A stretch of DNA of 64,000 bases from Edaphocola aurantiacus. GTDB taxonomy: Bacteria; Bacteroidota; Bacteroidia; Chitinophagales; Chitinophagaceae. The position numbers and the translations under genes are program-made. Below the pieces are notes generated by a model, which had not been told where the DNA came from, made no database searches, and saw only the letters and a list, made by a program, of their open reading frames with translations. Numbering within the stretch: position 1 is the stretch's first letter; each line of letters begins with the position of its first letter. Location: the NCBI RefSeq assembly GCF_019797745.1, contig NZ_VOSI01000002.1, positions 886,527 through 950,526 on the forward strand. The letters are read 5' to 3'. Positions 35,953 to 46,064 of this stretch are shown here, one piece after another.

Positions 35953-36035
35953 GGGTAGGTGGCCGAGTGGTTAAAGGCGGCAGACTGTAAATCTGCTCAC
36001 TCACGTGTACGGAGGTTCGAATCCTTCCCTGCCCA
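35953..36035 (+). tRNA. tRNA-Tyr (anticodon GTA)
   Basis: 83-base class II tRNA with a long variable arm: acceptor GGGTAGG/CCTGCCC, anticodon stem GCAGA/TCTGC, loop CTGTAAA, T loop TTCGAAT. CCA is not encoded, so the CCA transferase gene at 51.5 kb is needed to finish it. Confidence 0.97.
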
Positions 36036-36073
36036 CATTTTTTATTTAGCGAATAGCACTCTTTAGTGCTTTT

Positions 36074-36146
36074 GCGGGAGTAGCTCAATTGGTAGAGCGA
36101 CAGCCTTCCAAGCTGTAGGTCGCGAGTTCGAGACTCGTCTCCCGCT
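36074..36146 (+). tRNA. tRNA-Gly (anticodon TCC)
   Basis: 73-base cloverleaf: acceptor GCGGGAG/CTCCCGC, anticodon stem ACAGC/GCTGT with loop CTTCCAA, T loop TTCGAGA. No encoded CCA. Confidence 0.97.
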
Positions 36147-36249
36147 CATTATTGTAGTCTGAGATGAATTGTCGTATGGTATGTTAATAGTTGTTCACAA
36201 CGGCAGCCCTACCGCAGTTCATTTTTTTTGACAATAAATCCAACAACAA

Positions 36250-36321
<72 letters not shown>

Positions 36322-36411
36322 CTTAATAATATACTTTCTTTGCCTTGTTTTAAACAAGACGGAGTGCATAAATTAAGATGATGATTTTTTAATATTGTTT
36401 TACAATTAAAA

Positions 36412-36444
36412 TTTGTACAATATGAGAAAATATGCATATATTTG
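36412..36444 (+). promoter_or_regulatory. tuf promoter
   Basis: -33 TTTG at 36412-36415, 21-base spacer, -7 TATATTTG at 36437-36444, followed by GCACTC as in the rRNA promoters. The ~70-base leader ends in an A-rich stretch without a Shine-Dalgarno sequence before the ATG at 36520. tuf can therefore be transcribed apart from the tRNAs. Confidence 0.75.
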
Positions 36445-36519
36445 CACTCTGTTTTGAAAAAGGGCAAAACAGAAAGTGTATATTTTAACGTTTAACACAA
36501 CTCTTTAAAAAAAATAACA

Positions 36520-37707
36520 ATGGCAAAAGAGACCTTTAACAGGGAGAAACCCCACGTAAACATTGGTACAATCGGTCACGTTGACCACGGAAAAACAACT
36601 TTAACAGCTGCTATCACTTCTGTATTAGCATCAAAAGGTATGGCTGCTAAAAAAGGTTATGATGAAATTGATGGTGCTCCAGAAGAAAGAGAGCGTGGTA
36701 TCACGATCAACACTGCACACGTAGAGTATCAAACTGAAAATCGTCACTATGCACACGTTGACTGTCCGGGTCACGCCGATTATGTAAAAAACATGATCAC
36801 TGGTGCTGCTCAGATGGACGGTGCTATCCTGGTAGTAGCTGCTACTGATGGTCCGATGCCTCAAACTAAAGAGCACATCCTGCTGGCTCGCCAGGTAGGT
36901 GTACCTCGTATCGTAGTTTTCATGAACAAAGTTGACTTAGTTGACGATCCTGAGATCTTAGAATTAGTTGAATTAGAAGTTCGCGAATTATTATCTAAAT
37001 ATGATTATGATGGAGATAACACTCCAATCATCAAAGGTTCTGCATTAGCAGGTCTGAACGGTGATGCTGCTGGTGTAGCTCAAATCGAAGAGTTAATGGC
37101 TGCTGTAGATGAGTACATTCCTCTGCCTCCACGTGCTGTTGACCAACCATTCCTGATGTCTGTAGAGGACGTATTCACTATCACTGGTCGTGGTACTGTT
37201 GCTACAGGTCGTATCGAGCGTGGTGTGATCAATGTAGGTGATAACGTTGAAATCGTTGGTTTCAATGAGTCTCCTCTGACTTCTACTTGTACTGGTGTAG
37301 AAATGTTCAAAAAATTATTGGATCGTGGTGAAGCTGGTGATAACGCTGGTCTGCTGTTACGTGGTATCGATAAGAAAGATATCCGTCGTGGTATGGTAAT
37401 CGTTGCTCCTAAATCTATCACTCCTCACACTGAGTTCAGAGGTGAAGTTTACGTTCTGTCGAAAGAAGAAGGTGGCCGTCACACTCCGTTCTTCAACAAA
37501 TACCGTCCTCAGTTCTACTTCCGTACTACGGATGTAACTGGTGAGTGTATGTTACCAGAAGGTACTGAAATGGTTATGCCTGGTGATAACGTAAACCTGT
37601 TCGTGAAACTGATCGCTCCTATCGCTATGGAGAAAGGTCTGAAATTCGCGATCCGTGAAGGTGGTCGTACAGTAGGTGCTGGTCAAGTTACCGAAATCGT
37701 TAAATAA
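36520..37707 (+). CDS. tuf: Elongation factor Tu
   Basis: 395 residues, full length. GTPase G1 GHVDHGKT (19-26), switch [14 protein letters not shown]3 DCPGH (81-85), G4 NKVD (~136-139), then the two beta-barrel domains ending [11 protein letters not shown]. It carries aminoacyl-tRNA to the ribosome. Codon use is strongly biased (GGT, CGT, GTA/GTT, CTG), as expected for a very abundant protein. The four upstream tRNAs are a conserved association. Unlike the common arrangement, a terminator follows directly and no tRNA-Trp-secE-nusG lies downstream. Confidence 0.98.
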   Translation: MAKETFNREKPHVNIGTIGHVDHGKTTLTAAITSVLASKGMAAKKGYDEIDGAPEERERGITINTAHVEYQTENRHYAHVDCPGHADYVKNMITGAAQMDGAILVVAATDGPMPQTKEHILLARQVGVPRIVVFMNKVDLVDDPEILELVELEVRELLSKYDYDGDNTPIIKGSALAGLNGDAAGVAQIEELMAAVDEYIPLPPRAVDQPFLMSVEDVFTITGRGTVATGRIERGVINVGDNVEIVGFNESPLTSTCTGVEMFKKLLDRGEAGDNAGLLLRGIDKKDIRRGMVIVAPKSITPHTEFRGEVYVLSKEEGGRHTPFFNKYRPQFYFRTTDVTGECMLPEGTEMVMPGDNVNLFVKLIAPIAMEKGLKFAIREGGRTVGAGQVTEIVK

Positions 37708-37727
37708 GAAATATCATTCTTATATAC

Positions 37728-37755
37728 AAAAGCTCCCGTTTTACGGGAGCTTTTT
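37728..37755 (+). terminator. Terminator of tuf
   Basis: 12-bp stem AAAAGCTCCCGT/ACGGGAGCTTTT with a TTT loop and T-run, 20 bases after the stop. Confidence 0.88.
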
Positions 37756-37842
37756 TTATGTACCCCACCCATCCTTTTCTCTAAAGGAAATATGGGCTTA
37801 ATATTGGATAATTATTTTTGTGCTATATTAATAATCAGATAT

Positions 37843-39708
37843 ATGTATAAGAGTATTTGTACACTTGCTTTTATAATCATTTCTGCGTTCAGTACATTGG
37901 CGCAGTCAGGTAGCTATTATACTGGCACACAGAACCTGCAGGGGTATCGTCTTAAAACTAAACTGCATGATATTGTAGCCCATAAGACCATCAGCTGGAA
38001 CTATGGAGACCTTCCTTCTTTCTATCAACAGACAGACAGGGACCTGTATTATGAAAATGACAGCTCCTTGCTGGATATATATTCCGAAAATCCTGTCGGC
38101 CTTGATCCTTATAATTACTATTATCAGAATAACAGCCTGATCAGTGGTGCATCAACCGAAGGCCTGGGCTGGAACAGGGAGCATATCTACTCCCAGAGTT
38201 TCTTTAATAGTTATTATCCCATGTACTCTGACCTGCACTTTATTTTGCCGACAGATGCACGTGTTAACCAGCGTAGGAGCAATTATCCGTATGCGAAGGT
38301 GGGCAATGCAGCCTTTACCTCATTAAACGGCACAAAGGTCGGGCCATCTGCCACGGCCAATTATACCAATACGGTTACAGAGCCTATAGATGAGTTTAAG
38401 GGAGATGTAGCACGCATGCTCATGTATGTAGCAGTCCGTTATGAAAACCTCTTGCCGTTTTTTGAATATGCCAATGTGCGTAACCCGATAGACAGTCTTT
38501 CTGAAAAGTCGTTTAAGGATTGGTATATACCCTTACTTTTGAGCTGGAACCAGCAGGATCCGGTATCGCAAAAAGAGATGGAGCGCAACAATGCGGTATA
38601 TGCCATACAAGGTAACCGCAATCCGTTTATTGATCACCCGGAATGGGTACAATCTATCTGGGGTAACCTTCCTAATGATAATACTGTGCCAGACGCGCCT
38701 TTCCAGGTGGTAATGCAGGAGAAAGGCAAGCGCTTCATCACTATTGAATGGCCATATGTACAGGGCGGGAATATTGCTGGCTATGAAGTATTGCTGAATG
38801 GAAATTTCGTGGGCTCTACGCAAGGTCTTATTTATACTTTTGATCAGCTGACCGAAAACACAACTTACGATATTACCGTGCGTAGCTATAGTACAAGCTA
38901 TGTGAAAAGTGCTTTAGCGCCTGTCCTCTCTGTAACTACAACAGCAACTGATACTTTTGCAGGCGATCTGCTGATCAGTAAACTGATTACCGGCTCTGCA
39001 TATAATAAGGCTATTGAGATCAGTAATGAGACGGGGCATCCTGTAGACCTGAGACATTATTACCTGAATATGCGCCAGGAAAATAATACTTCAGGGGCTT
39101 TATACTGGTCATCAAACAAGATCCAGCTGGAAGGTATGCTGGCGCATGGGCGAAAGCTGGTCATCATCAATCCTCATGCGCAGCTGACCTGCTTTACAGT
39201 AGATAGTGCAGATATTGTTTCCAATGGATTGCCTATGAATTTTGATGGTACACTTGCTATTGATTTATTACATGATAACGCTACAATCGATCGTATAGGC
39301 GATGCTTCTGTACGAGCAAACTTTGCCACTGGCTGTAGCCTTTATCGTAAAAGTTCAGTTACATCACCTGCCGCTTTGTATGATAGTACAGAATGGAATA
39401 CGTACCCATTAAATTACTGTGACGGACTGGGAAATCCTCCTGAAGAACCGACCAGGATTACTAGCACCGTGAAAGAGTCATTGAATATTTATCCGAATCC
39501 CGTAGCAGCCGGCAGCTATATTTATGTGGAAGGAAAGTCTTTAAACCATGTAAAAGAAGCACTGCTACAGAATATAGATGGCCGCATACTTGCGAGGTAT
39601 AAAAGCCCTTTCCGTAAGACTGGCAGCATACAGCTCCCTGAGCAGCTGGTACCTGGTGTGTATATATTTAGGATCGACGGACAAGGTTATAAACTTTTGG
39701 TGAAATAA
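37843..39708 (+). CDS. Secreted endonuclease I with fibronectin III, lamin-tail and T9SS type A domains
   Basis: 621 residues from the ATG at 37843, which gives a clean signal peptide (~1-21, cut after LAQ); the longer frame from 37792 does not. The endonuclease I domain (~30-270) has the HNH-like LGWNREHIYSQSFF (~107-120) and DLHFILPTDARVNQRR blocks. A fibronectin type III domain (~285-370), a lamin-tail-like domain (~375-500) and a type A T9SS sorting domain (~545-621, IYPNPVAAG...VPGVYIFRI) follow. It is probably an extracellular nuclease releasing phosphate and nucleosides from DNA. It stands alone. Confidence 0.9.
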   Translation: MYKSICTLAFIIISAFSTLAQSGSYYTGTQNLQGYRLKTKLHDIVAHKTISWNYGDLPSFYQQTDRDLYYENDSSLLDIYSENPVGLDPYNYYYQNNSLISGASTEGLGWNREHIYSQSFFNSYYPMYSDLHFILPTDARVNQRRSNYPYAKVGNAAFTSLNGTKVGPSATANYTNTVTEPIDEFKGDVARMLMYVAVRYENLLPFFEYANVRNPIDSLSEKSFKDWYIPLLLSWNQQDPVSQKEMERNNAVYAIQGNRNPFIDHPEWVQSIWGNLPNDNTVPDAPFQVVMQEKGKRFITIEWPYVQGGNIAGYEVLLNGNFVGSTQGLIYTFDQLTENTTYDITVRSYSTSYVKSALAPVLSVTTTATDTFAGDLLISKLITGSAYNKAIEISNETGHPVDLRHYYLNMRQENNTSGALYWSSNKIQLEGMLAHGRKLVIINPHAQLTCFTVDSADIVSNGLPMNFDGTLAIDLLHDNATIDRIGDASVRANFATGCSLYRKSSVTSPAALYDSTEWNTYPLNYCDGLGNPPEEPTRITSTVKESLNIYPNPVAAGSYIYVEGKSLNHVKEALLQNIDGRILARYKSPFRKTGSIQLPEQLVPGVYIFRIDGQGYKLLVK

Positions 39709-39759
39709 AAACTTTAAATGAAATATACCGGTTATATATGAATTTTCATTTAATGTGAA

Positions 39760-39767
39760 TATATTTG
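39760..39767 (+). promoter_or_regulatory. -7 element (TATATTTG) of the small secreted protein gene
   Basis: Exact TAnnTTTG match 34 bases before the ATG at 39802; the -33 region is weak (TATG). Confidence 0.5.
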
Positions 39768-39801
39768 TAATGCATTCACATTCACCCTAAAAACAAAAAT
39801 T

Positions 39802-40215
39802 ATGAAAAAGGTATTATCACTGATGCTGCTTCTGGCAGCTTCTACCGGTTTATGGGCACAAAAAGGCCAGGTATGGCCAAGCGAAACCCGTCAGGAATTT
39901 GAAATTGATGAAAACGGCAAGATCACCAAAGAATATGCCGCAGCCGATTACAATTCCTATTATTTATTCATCAACAATAATGAATTCGTTCATTGTACGG
40001 GTACCATTACCAGTCTGTATAAGATTGTGAACCGTAAACAAAGAGATGGCGGAGTAGAGTATTCTGTTGTAAGCGAAGTGGGCAATAACTACCAGATGTT
40101 TTTTCATGAAAAAGATAAGTACATTGTATTATCCTCTCGCGACAAAGGTTTCAGTGTGTATATAGAATGTAAAGCACCATATACCACACAAGTCTTTGAC
40201 AATATCAATCGTTAA
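39802..40215 (+). CDS. Small exported protein of unknown function
   Basis: 137 residues with a signal peptide (KK start, LLLAASTGLWA, cut near residue 19). The mature part is polar and aromatic-rich, with two Cys (in VHCTGT and IECKAP) that might form a disulfide in the periplasm. No domain recognised. It has its own promoter-like element and a very stable terminator. Confidence 0.7.
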   Translation: MKKVLSLMLLLAASTGLWAQKGQVWPSETRQEFEIDENGKITKEYAAADYNSYYLFINNNEFVHCTGTITSLYKIVNRKQRDGGVEYSVVSEVGNNYQMFFHEKDKYIVLSSRDKGFSVYIECKAPYTTQVFDNINR

Positions 40216-40273
40216 ACAATTATAAAAAGTAATGGCCTGATCTTTAGATCAGGCCATTACTTTTTATAATTGT
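40216..40273. terminator. Perfect 27-bp bidirectional terminator
   Basis: 58-base perfect inverted repeat with TTTA loop between the small exported protein gene and the convergent superoxide dismutase gene. Confidence 0.9.
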
Positions 40274-40280
40274 AAATATA

Positions 40281-40880
40281 TTACAGCGCAGCTTCGTAGC
40301 GTTTGCTTACTTCTGCCCAGTTGATTACATTCCAGATAGCAGACAGGTAATCAGGACGTTTGTTCTGATATTTCAGGTAGTAAGCATGTTCCCATACATC
40401 AATACCCAGTACCGGAGTACCTTTTACATCAGCAACATCCATCAGCGGATTGTCCTGGTTAGGAGTAGAGCTTACTTCCAGTTTACCGTCTTTTACGATC
40501 AGCCATGCCCAGCCACTACCGAAACGGGTAGCACCTGCAGTAGCCAGTTTTTCTTTCAGGGTATCCATACCGCCTAATTCAGCAATAGCAGCCGCTAATT
40601 TTTCAGAAGGCTGGCTACCGTTGTTGCTCAGGATTTCCCAGAACAGACTGTGATTATAGTGACCACCACCGTTGTTACGTACAGCAGCAGGGTATTTAGA
40701 AATATTGGCCATCAGATCTTCCAGGGAAAGATCAGCAGCTTCAGTTCCTTCGATCGCTTTATTCAGGTTGTCAACATACGCTTTATGGTGGCGATCATGG
40801 TGAATCTCCATAGTTGTAGCGTCGATATGCGGTTCTAAAGCATCGAATGCATATGGTAATGCAGGAAGTGTGTGTGCCAT
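40281..40880 (-). CDS. sod: Superoxide dismutase (Mn/Fe family)
   Basis: 199 residues. Metal ligands are visible as H27 in MEIHHDRHH, His in [11 protein letters not shown] (~77), and D/H in DVWEHAYY (~161-165). The Gly in GGGHYNH together with the Gln in NQDNPL (~141) is the Mn-type or cambialistic pattern rather than the classical Fe-type Gln69. No signal peptide, so cytoplasmic. It converts superoxide to oxygen and hydrogen peroxide. Single gene. Confidence 0.95.
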   Translation of the reverse strand: MAHTLPALPYAFDALEPHIDATTMEIHHDRHHKAYVDNLNKAIEGTEAADLSLEDLMANISKYPAAVRNNGGGHYNHSLFWEILSNNGSQPSEKLAAAIAELGGMDTLKEKLATAGATRFGSGWAWLIVKDGKLEVSSTPNQDNPLMDVADVKGTPVLGIDVWEHAYYLKYQNKRPDYLSAIWNVINWAEVSKRYEAAL

Positions 40881-40920
40881 AATGTGTTTATTTATTTTTG
40901 TTTTTAAATTAATCTCTATA

Positions 40921-40928
40921 CAAATGTA
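40921..40928 (-). promoter_or_regulatory. -7 element (TACATTTG) of the sod gene
   Basis: Minus-strand TAnnTTTG match 41 bases before the ATG; no strong -33 partner. Confidence 0.5.
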
Positions 40929-40982
40929 GCTGTAAAATGCCTTTCCCTTTATTGATTAATAATATTTTAAGATTACCAAAAC

Positions 40983-42716
40983 CTATTTGCCGGTATATTT
41001 ACGCTTGCGGATAAAGGTATAAATCAATGCCAGTAAGCCTACCAGGATCACCGGTACTGCAATTGCAATCATCTGCCACTGGCTTCTCTCCGCCTCTATG
41101 CGCTTAGGGTCCAGGATACGGTTTTCAAAAGATTTCTCTCTTGCTGCCAGCAGGTTCTGATCATCTACCAGGTAAGTCATTGCATTTTGCAGGAACGTAA
41201 TATTGTCGAATCGATAAGACTTATTGAAACGGTATACACCCATATCCATCGGGCGCTGCTCTTCTTCAGATACTTCATTCAGCAGGATATCCGCATCGCT
41301 CAGTACAATAATTTTACTGTTAGCAGGCGCAGCAGGCTTCAGGATAATAAGGTTTGCCGCCATAAAGTTAGCCACTTCATTACTATACTGTCCATTGAAT
41401 GCTGAAGTGAAAGCCCCTTCAAGTAAGGCTGCTACAACTAAATTCTTTTTGGTGAAGGTCGCCGGGTTCGGTTCTTCCAGTATGGTTTTGAACATAATAA
41501 CAGCTGGCGCTCCTTCTGTTTTGGAATAAGCAGAAGTAGTCAGCAGGGCGGTCTTCTTAATATTATTGTTGTTCTTATTAATATCGATACTGCTGGCAAA
41601 ACGGGCAAATACCCCATCCAGGTTTTTGGAAATAGGATGCCCTTCTGCACCTGGTTGTAAAATCGGGAAGTATGGCCAGGAGAACATTTTAGGCTGTGCC
41701 TGTCCTTCTGAATTGACTGGTATACCCGCATTTGACGCGGCATCCAGCACCAGGTCATTATTGATGCGTACACCATAATGGAACAGCATATCATTCAGCT
41801 TCAGATCTACAGGCATAGCCATGAAGGTTTCCTTCTTTCTGAAACTATCGATAGAGGCCTGCACAGGATCAATAGCGAAGATAACTTTACCACCGTTCAT
41901 GATATACTGATCGATTTTGAACTGATCCAGTTCGTCGAAAGCCTTGAATGGGCGGTTGATGATAACCGCTTTGTAATGCTTGGGATCAATCGCTACCTGG
42001 CTTTGCAGGTTTACCGTATCCAGTCCGTATTGTGCACCAATGGTTGCAAAGAGGCTCGCAATTTCCGGGGTGAAAATTTCATCATTACCGGTAAGGTAGG
42101 CTACAAAATCCTGCTGATCTTTCTGCAGGTTCATGATTGTATTCGCCAGGTTATATTCCAGCAACATTTCTGATCTGCTCAGGATTGTTTTGGACAGAAC
42201 CATAGAGTTGGTCTGCTGCAGGAATACAGGAGTAGCCCTTTCCGGGGCACCATTGTCCGGTTTGTAGCGCACCAGGGCCCATGGGTAAACCATCTTCTGC
42301 TCCGAGCCACCGCCCTCACCGTTAATGGTTACCGGATAGCCGGTAATGTGGTAGCGTGCCAGGGTGCCGATTACAGCCGTATCATTTCCCTCAGTTGGGT
42401 CAACAAAATCGTAAGTGATGCGCTGCCCGCTATTGTTACTGAAAGTTTTCAGCATCTCCTCGGTACTTACAGACAGGTTCTTAAACGCTGCAGGAATCTT
42501 TTTTCCTTTCAGGAATACCGTGATATGGACTTTCCCTTTCAGCGATTTCAGGAACTGATGTGTAGCCTCTGTGGTAGAGTACTTTTTGTCTTTAGTCAGA
42601 TCCAGCTGAGCATACCAGCGGTATGCAGCGATGTTTACTATAATCAATAAAGCAATTACTCCGAGTAATCTGAAGAGTAATTGCTTTTTCTTGTTGTTTG
42701 ATATATTATCAGACAT
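40983..42716 (-). CDS. gldG: Gliding motility ABC-transporter component GldG
   Basis: 577 residues. One N-terminal transmembrane helix (~13-31), a periplasmic ABC-type_uncharacterised-transporter domain (residues ~40-540, including TKDKKYSTTEATHQFLK and DFVDPTEGN), and a C-terminal helix (~550-570) with a basic tail. This is the layout of GldG, which with GldA (ATPase) and GldF (permease) forms an ABC transporter needed for gliding in Flavobacterium. gldF normally lies directly upstream; here the bifunctional nuclease gene takes that place (48-base gap). Confidence 0.88.
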   Translation of the reverse strand: MSDNISNNKKKQLLFRLLGVIALLIIVNIAAYRWYAQLDLTKDKKYSTTEATHQFLKSLKGKVHITVFLKGKKIPAAFKNLSVSTEEMLKTFSNNSGQRITYDFVDPTEGNDTAVIGTLARYHITGYPVTINGEGGGSEQKMVYPWALVRYKPDNGAPERATPVFLQQTNSMVLSKTILSRSEMLLEYNLANTIMNLQKDQQDFVAYLTGNDEIFTPEIASLFATIGAQYGLDTVNLQSQVAIDPKHYKAVIINRPFKAFDELDQFKIDQYIMNGGKVIFAIDPVQASIDSFRKKETFMAMPVDLKLNDMLFHYGVRINNDLVLDAASNAGIPVNSEGQAQPKMFSWPYFPILQPGAEGHPISKNLDGVFARFASSIDINKNNNNIKKTALLTTSAYSKTEGAPAVIMFKTILEEPNPATFTKKNLVVAALLEGAFTSAFNGQYSNEVANFMAANLIILKPAAPANSKIIVLSDADILLNEVSEEEQRPMDMGVYRFNKSYRFDNITFLQNAMTYLVDDQNLLAAREKSFENRILDPKRIEAERSQWQMIAIAVPVILVGLLALIYTFIRKRKYTGK

Positions 42717-42764
42717 ACGAGATGTGTTCTTTAAATATAAAGGTGAATGTTCCGGAATAAATAA

Positions 42765-43421
42765 CTAAGATCCTGCCCCGCGTGTGCGCAGTTCATCTCT
42801 GAACTGTATGGCCAGATCATAATCTTCATTATCCAGTGCTTTCTGCATCATTTCTTCCAGTTCTGCAATCGTATAATGGCTTAAGCTGGATTTAGGCAGC
42901 GCCTTTTTTGGGGCTTCCTGTTCTGTTTTGCCTGTTGGCGCAGGAGTCGGTGTGCTGCTGCTGTCCGCTGCCGGAGACTCTGTGCTTTCTTCAGGTGTAT
43001 CCGTTTGGTCTTCGTTAAATCCGGCTGCTTCGTTGAGGATATTCTCGTAAGTATAAATCGGGCATCCGCAGCGGATCGCCAGAGCAATCGCATCAGATGT
43101 ACGGGAATCAATTTCAATCACATCGCCATCACGCTCACAGATCAGCAAAGCATAGAAAATGCCTTCAGACAACTTGTAAATAACCACTTCCTGCAGGTCA
43201 ATCTGGAAAGAAGCAAGTACGCTGGTCATGAGGTCATGTGTCAGCGGACGTGCAGGTTTGATCTGCTCTAATGCTACCGCAATGGACTGTGCTTCGTAGC
43301 TTCCGATCACAATAGGGATACGCCTTAAACCACCTACCTCACCCAATACTACAGCATAAGACTGCAATTGCGTAACACTACTGGATAAGGCAACTATTTC
43401 TAATGGAATCTTATTCATCAT
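42765..43421 (-). CDS. Bifunctional nuclease family protein (DUF151) with UvrB/UvrC motif
   Basis: 218 residues. Residues ~1-135 form a DUF151 bifunctional nuclease domain (LGEVGGLRRIPIVIGSYEAQSIA; SRTSDAIALAIR), reported in relatives to cut both DNA and RNA. A Pro/Ser/Thr-rich linker (~140-175) leads to a C-terminal UVR motif (~180-215, SHYTIAELEEMMQKALDNED), which mediates protein contacts in UvrB/UvrC and Clp adaptors. Between the topoisomerase gene (69-base gap) and gldG. The start could be either of two adjacent Met codons. Confidence 0.85.
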   Translation of the reverse strand: MMNKIPLEIVALSSSVTQLQSYAVVLGEVGGLRRIPIVIGSYEAQSIAVALEQIKPARPLTHDLMTSVLASFQIDLQEVVIYKLSEGIFYALLICERDGDVIEIDSRTSDAIALAIRCGCPIYTYENILNEAAGFNEDQTDTPEESTESPAADSSSTPTPAPTGKTEQEAPKKALPKSSLSHYTIAELEEMMQKALDNEDYDLAIQFRDELRTRGAGS

Positions 43422-43490
43422 AACAATTCTAATACATCAACAGCATTAGCCGGACGGTAAAGCTAATGAATTATTCAGTTTTTATTAAAT

Positions 43491-46064
43491 TTAAAATAAA
43501 GTTGGGGCCGCATTTACCTCTCCTTCATCATGGTGTTCTTCTTCCTGAGAAGCCTCCTCCGTTACAGGAGGATAACTGTCTTCAATTTGGATAAGATCGT
43601 TGTCGCAAAGTTTAATACCAATCGTTTTCCAACCGGTTATTTCTACCTGTTCTGCTGGCTTCCATTCTGTACCCACAGCATCGGCTTTCTTCTTGCCATT
43701 GAATACGAGTAAAGTCGGGTTAGGGTGAACGGTTACAAATTTGAGATAGTTCTTATTGCCCTCTTTAATAAACAGGAATTTATTTTTTAAGGTCTGGGTT
43801 TCTATGCGGAAACGCTTAATGTTGAACTGTTTCTTATCGTTGTCGAAGTATACTGCAGTGATCGGATCCTGTGGCGACCATTTGTCTATAGCCAGGATAG
43901 AATCGGTTTCGTAGCGGTTGCTCAGGTCAAAGTCCGTCAGCTCATAGTATCCGTCTTTATAGAATACGATGATACGGTCTTCGGTATTGAAACTGCCCAG
44001 CAGTCTGCCATAACCATCTGTATTCAGACGGCCCACCTGCTCATCATACCAGATTTTAGGAGCCGATAAGGTACTTCTTCCCTGCTCTTTAAATTTGATC
44101 TGGCGTACCGGGTATTTCGTTACCTGGTTACCCTGAGAGCTGCGGCCTTTAATGCCCAGTTCTTCAAAATAGAAATCGAAGGTTTTGATCCTTGCAGAGC
44201 TGCCCGGCGATAAAGTAATACTCACCACTTCAGCTTCACCATTCGGATTAGCCGTAAAGTACACTACTTTGCTGCCCTTATTACCTTTGGTCAGATCATA
44301 TTCCTTGTCGCGGGTAATACCGGTCACATTGAATCTCTTGCCATAAATGATGCCACTGATGCCATCCATGTACATCATGTTATACGTCGTACGTTCATCA
44401 TTCTTGCGGAATACATCTACATGCAGAATGTCTTTGCCCACAAAGGTTTTGTCGGCCATTTTTGTAATCTGCATAATACCGTCTCTGCGGAAGATAATGA
44501 TATCATCCAGGTCAGAGCAGTCACACACAAACTCGTCTTTCTTTAATGACGATCCGATAAATCCTTCCTTACGGTTTACATACAGTTTAGTATTGGCGAT
44601 GGCCACTTTAGTGGCATGAATAGTATCAAATACTTTAATCTCCGTTTTGCGCTCTTTACCTTTTCCGTACTTCTTCAACAGGTTTTCATAATATGCAACA
44701 GCAAAATCGGTCAGGTGTTCAATATTGTGCAGCACAGTATTGATCTCCTCTTCCACATTTTTGATATGCTCATCAGCTTTAAAGCTGTCAAATTTAGAGA
44801 TACGCTTGATCTTGATCTCCGTCAGTCGGATAATATCTTCCTGAACAATCTCTCTTCTGAACATAGATTTGTAAGGAGCCAGACCTTTGTCGATGGCCTG
44901 CAGTACCCCTTCCCAGGTCGTTTCTTCCTCGATGTCGCGATAGATACGTTTTTCGATAAATATTTTTTCCAGAGAAGAGTAGTGCCAGTCATTTTCCAGT
45001 TCCCGGAGTTTAATCTCCAGTTCTTTTTTCAGCAACTCCTTCGTCAATTCTACAGAACGCCTCAGCAGATCAGATACCCCGACAAAGTGAGGTTTATCAT
45101 TGATGATGATACAGGCATTCGGAGAGATAGAGATCTGGCAATCGGTAAAGGCATACAGTGCATCGATCGTCTGATCTATAGATACACCTTGTGCCAGTTG
45201 TACAACCAGTTCTACTACCGCAGCGGTATTGTCCGTTACGCTCTTGATCTTGATTTTTCCCTTTTCATTGGCTTTCAGAATGCTCTCAATCAGTCCGGAG
45301 GTGGTTACACCATATGGTACATCACGGATAGCCAGGCTCTTCTTATCCACCTCTTCTATACGGGCACGCACCAGTACTTTACCGCCACGCATACCATCAT
45401 TATAATTGCTGATGTCTGCCATGCCTTCGGTAAGGAAGTCAGGATACAGCGTAAATGGTTTGCCCTTCAGGTGTTTGATAGAAGCGTCGATGAGCTCTAG
45501 AAAGTTGTGGGGTAATATTTTGGTAGACAGACCTACTGCGATACCATCTGCACCCTGTGAGAGCAGCAGTGGAAACTTCATAGGCAGTGTGGTCGGTTCA
45601 TTCTTACGGCCGTCGTAACTTAATTGCCATTCCGTAGTTTTAGCATTAAAAGCCACATCCAGTGCAAATTTGGTCAGTCTTGCCTCAATATAACGGGCTG
45701 CCGCTGCACGGTCACCCGTACGCACATCTCCCCAGTTACCCTGAGTTTCAATCATGAGGTCTTTCTGCCCCAGGTTGGTAATGGCATCTCCGATACTGGC
45801 ATCACCATGCGGGTGATACTGCATCGTCTGCCCTATGATGTTGGCCACCTTATTAAAACGGCCATCATCCATTTCTTTCATAGCATGCAGGATACGGCGT
45901 TGTACCGGCTTAAGCCCGTCCTCTACCGCAGGTACTGCACGTTCCAGTATTACATAACTTGCATATTCTAAAAACCAGCTCTGATACATTTTGTCAATAG
46001 AGGCGGCATTTTCTTCATGCGGCACCTCTTGTGACTGCTCTTCCGGTAATTCCATTTCACTCAT
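43491..46064 (-). CDS. Type II topoisomerase subunit A (GyrA/ParC family, probably ParC)
   Basis: 857 residues. N-terminal breakage-reunion domain with helix-turn-helix region and catalytic Tyr125 (AAARYIEARL), GxxxxG-type QYHPHGDASIGDAI (82-95), a coiled-coil tower (~340-450), and a C-terminal domain of beta-pinwheel repeats without an evident canonical GyrA box, which favours topoisomerase IV subunit A. At the position of E. coli GyrA Ser83 there is Ala89, while the Asp87 equivalent is Asp93. parE/gyrB is not adjacent. The last ~25 residues are acidic. Divergent from the CTP protease gene. Confidence 0.88.
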   Translation of the reverse strand: MSEMELPEEQSQEVPHEENAASIDKMYQSWFLEYASYVILERAVPAVEDGLKPVQRRILHAMKEMDDGRFNKVANIIGQTMQYHPHGDASIGDAITNLGQKDLMIETQGNWGDVRTGDRAAAARYIEARLTKFALDVAFNAKTTEWQLSYDGRKNEPTTLPMKFPLLLSQGADGIAVGLSTKILPHNFLELIDASIKHLKGKPFTLYPDFLTEGMADISNYNDGMRGGKVLVRARIEEVDKKSLAIRDVPYGVTTSGLIESILKANEKGKIKIKSVTDNTAAVVELVVQLAQGVSIDQTIDALYAFTDCQISISPNACIIINDKPHFVGVSDLLRRSVELTKELLKKELEIKLRELENDWHYSSLEKIFIEKRIYRDIEEETTWEGVLQAIDKGLAPYKSMFRREIVQEDIIRLTEIKIKRISKFDSFKADEHIKNVEEEINTVLHNIEHLTDFAVAYYENLLKKYGKGKERKTEIKVFDTIHATKVAIANTKLYVNRKEGFIGSSLKKDEFVCDCSDLDDIIIFRRDGIMQITKMADKTFVGKDILHVDVFRKNDERTTYNMMYMDGISGIIYGKRFNVTGITRDKEYDLTKGNKGSKVVYFTANPNGEAEVVSITLSPGSSARIKTFDFYFEELGIKGRSSQGNQVTKYPVRQIKFKEQGRSTLSAPKIWYDEQVGRLNTDGYGRLLGSFNTEDRIIVFYKDGYYELTDFDLSNRYETDSILAIDKWSPQDPITAVYFDNDKKQFNIKRFRIETQTLKNKFLFIKEGNKNYLKFVTVHPNPTLLVFNGKKKADAVGTEWKPAEQVEITGWKTIGIKLCDNDLIQIEDSYPPVTEEASQEEEHHDEGEVNAAPTLF

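Noticed and set aside
44616..45500. 294-codon plus-strand ORF inside the topoisomerase gene
   Set aside because: It is fully covered by the minus-strand subunit A gene, which has clear catalytic motifs. The antisense translation is low complexity with no domain.
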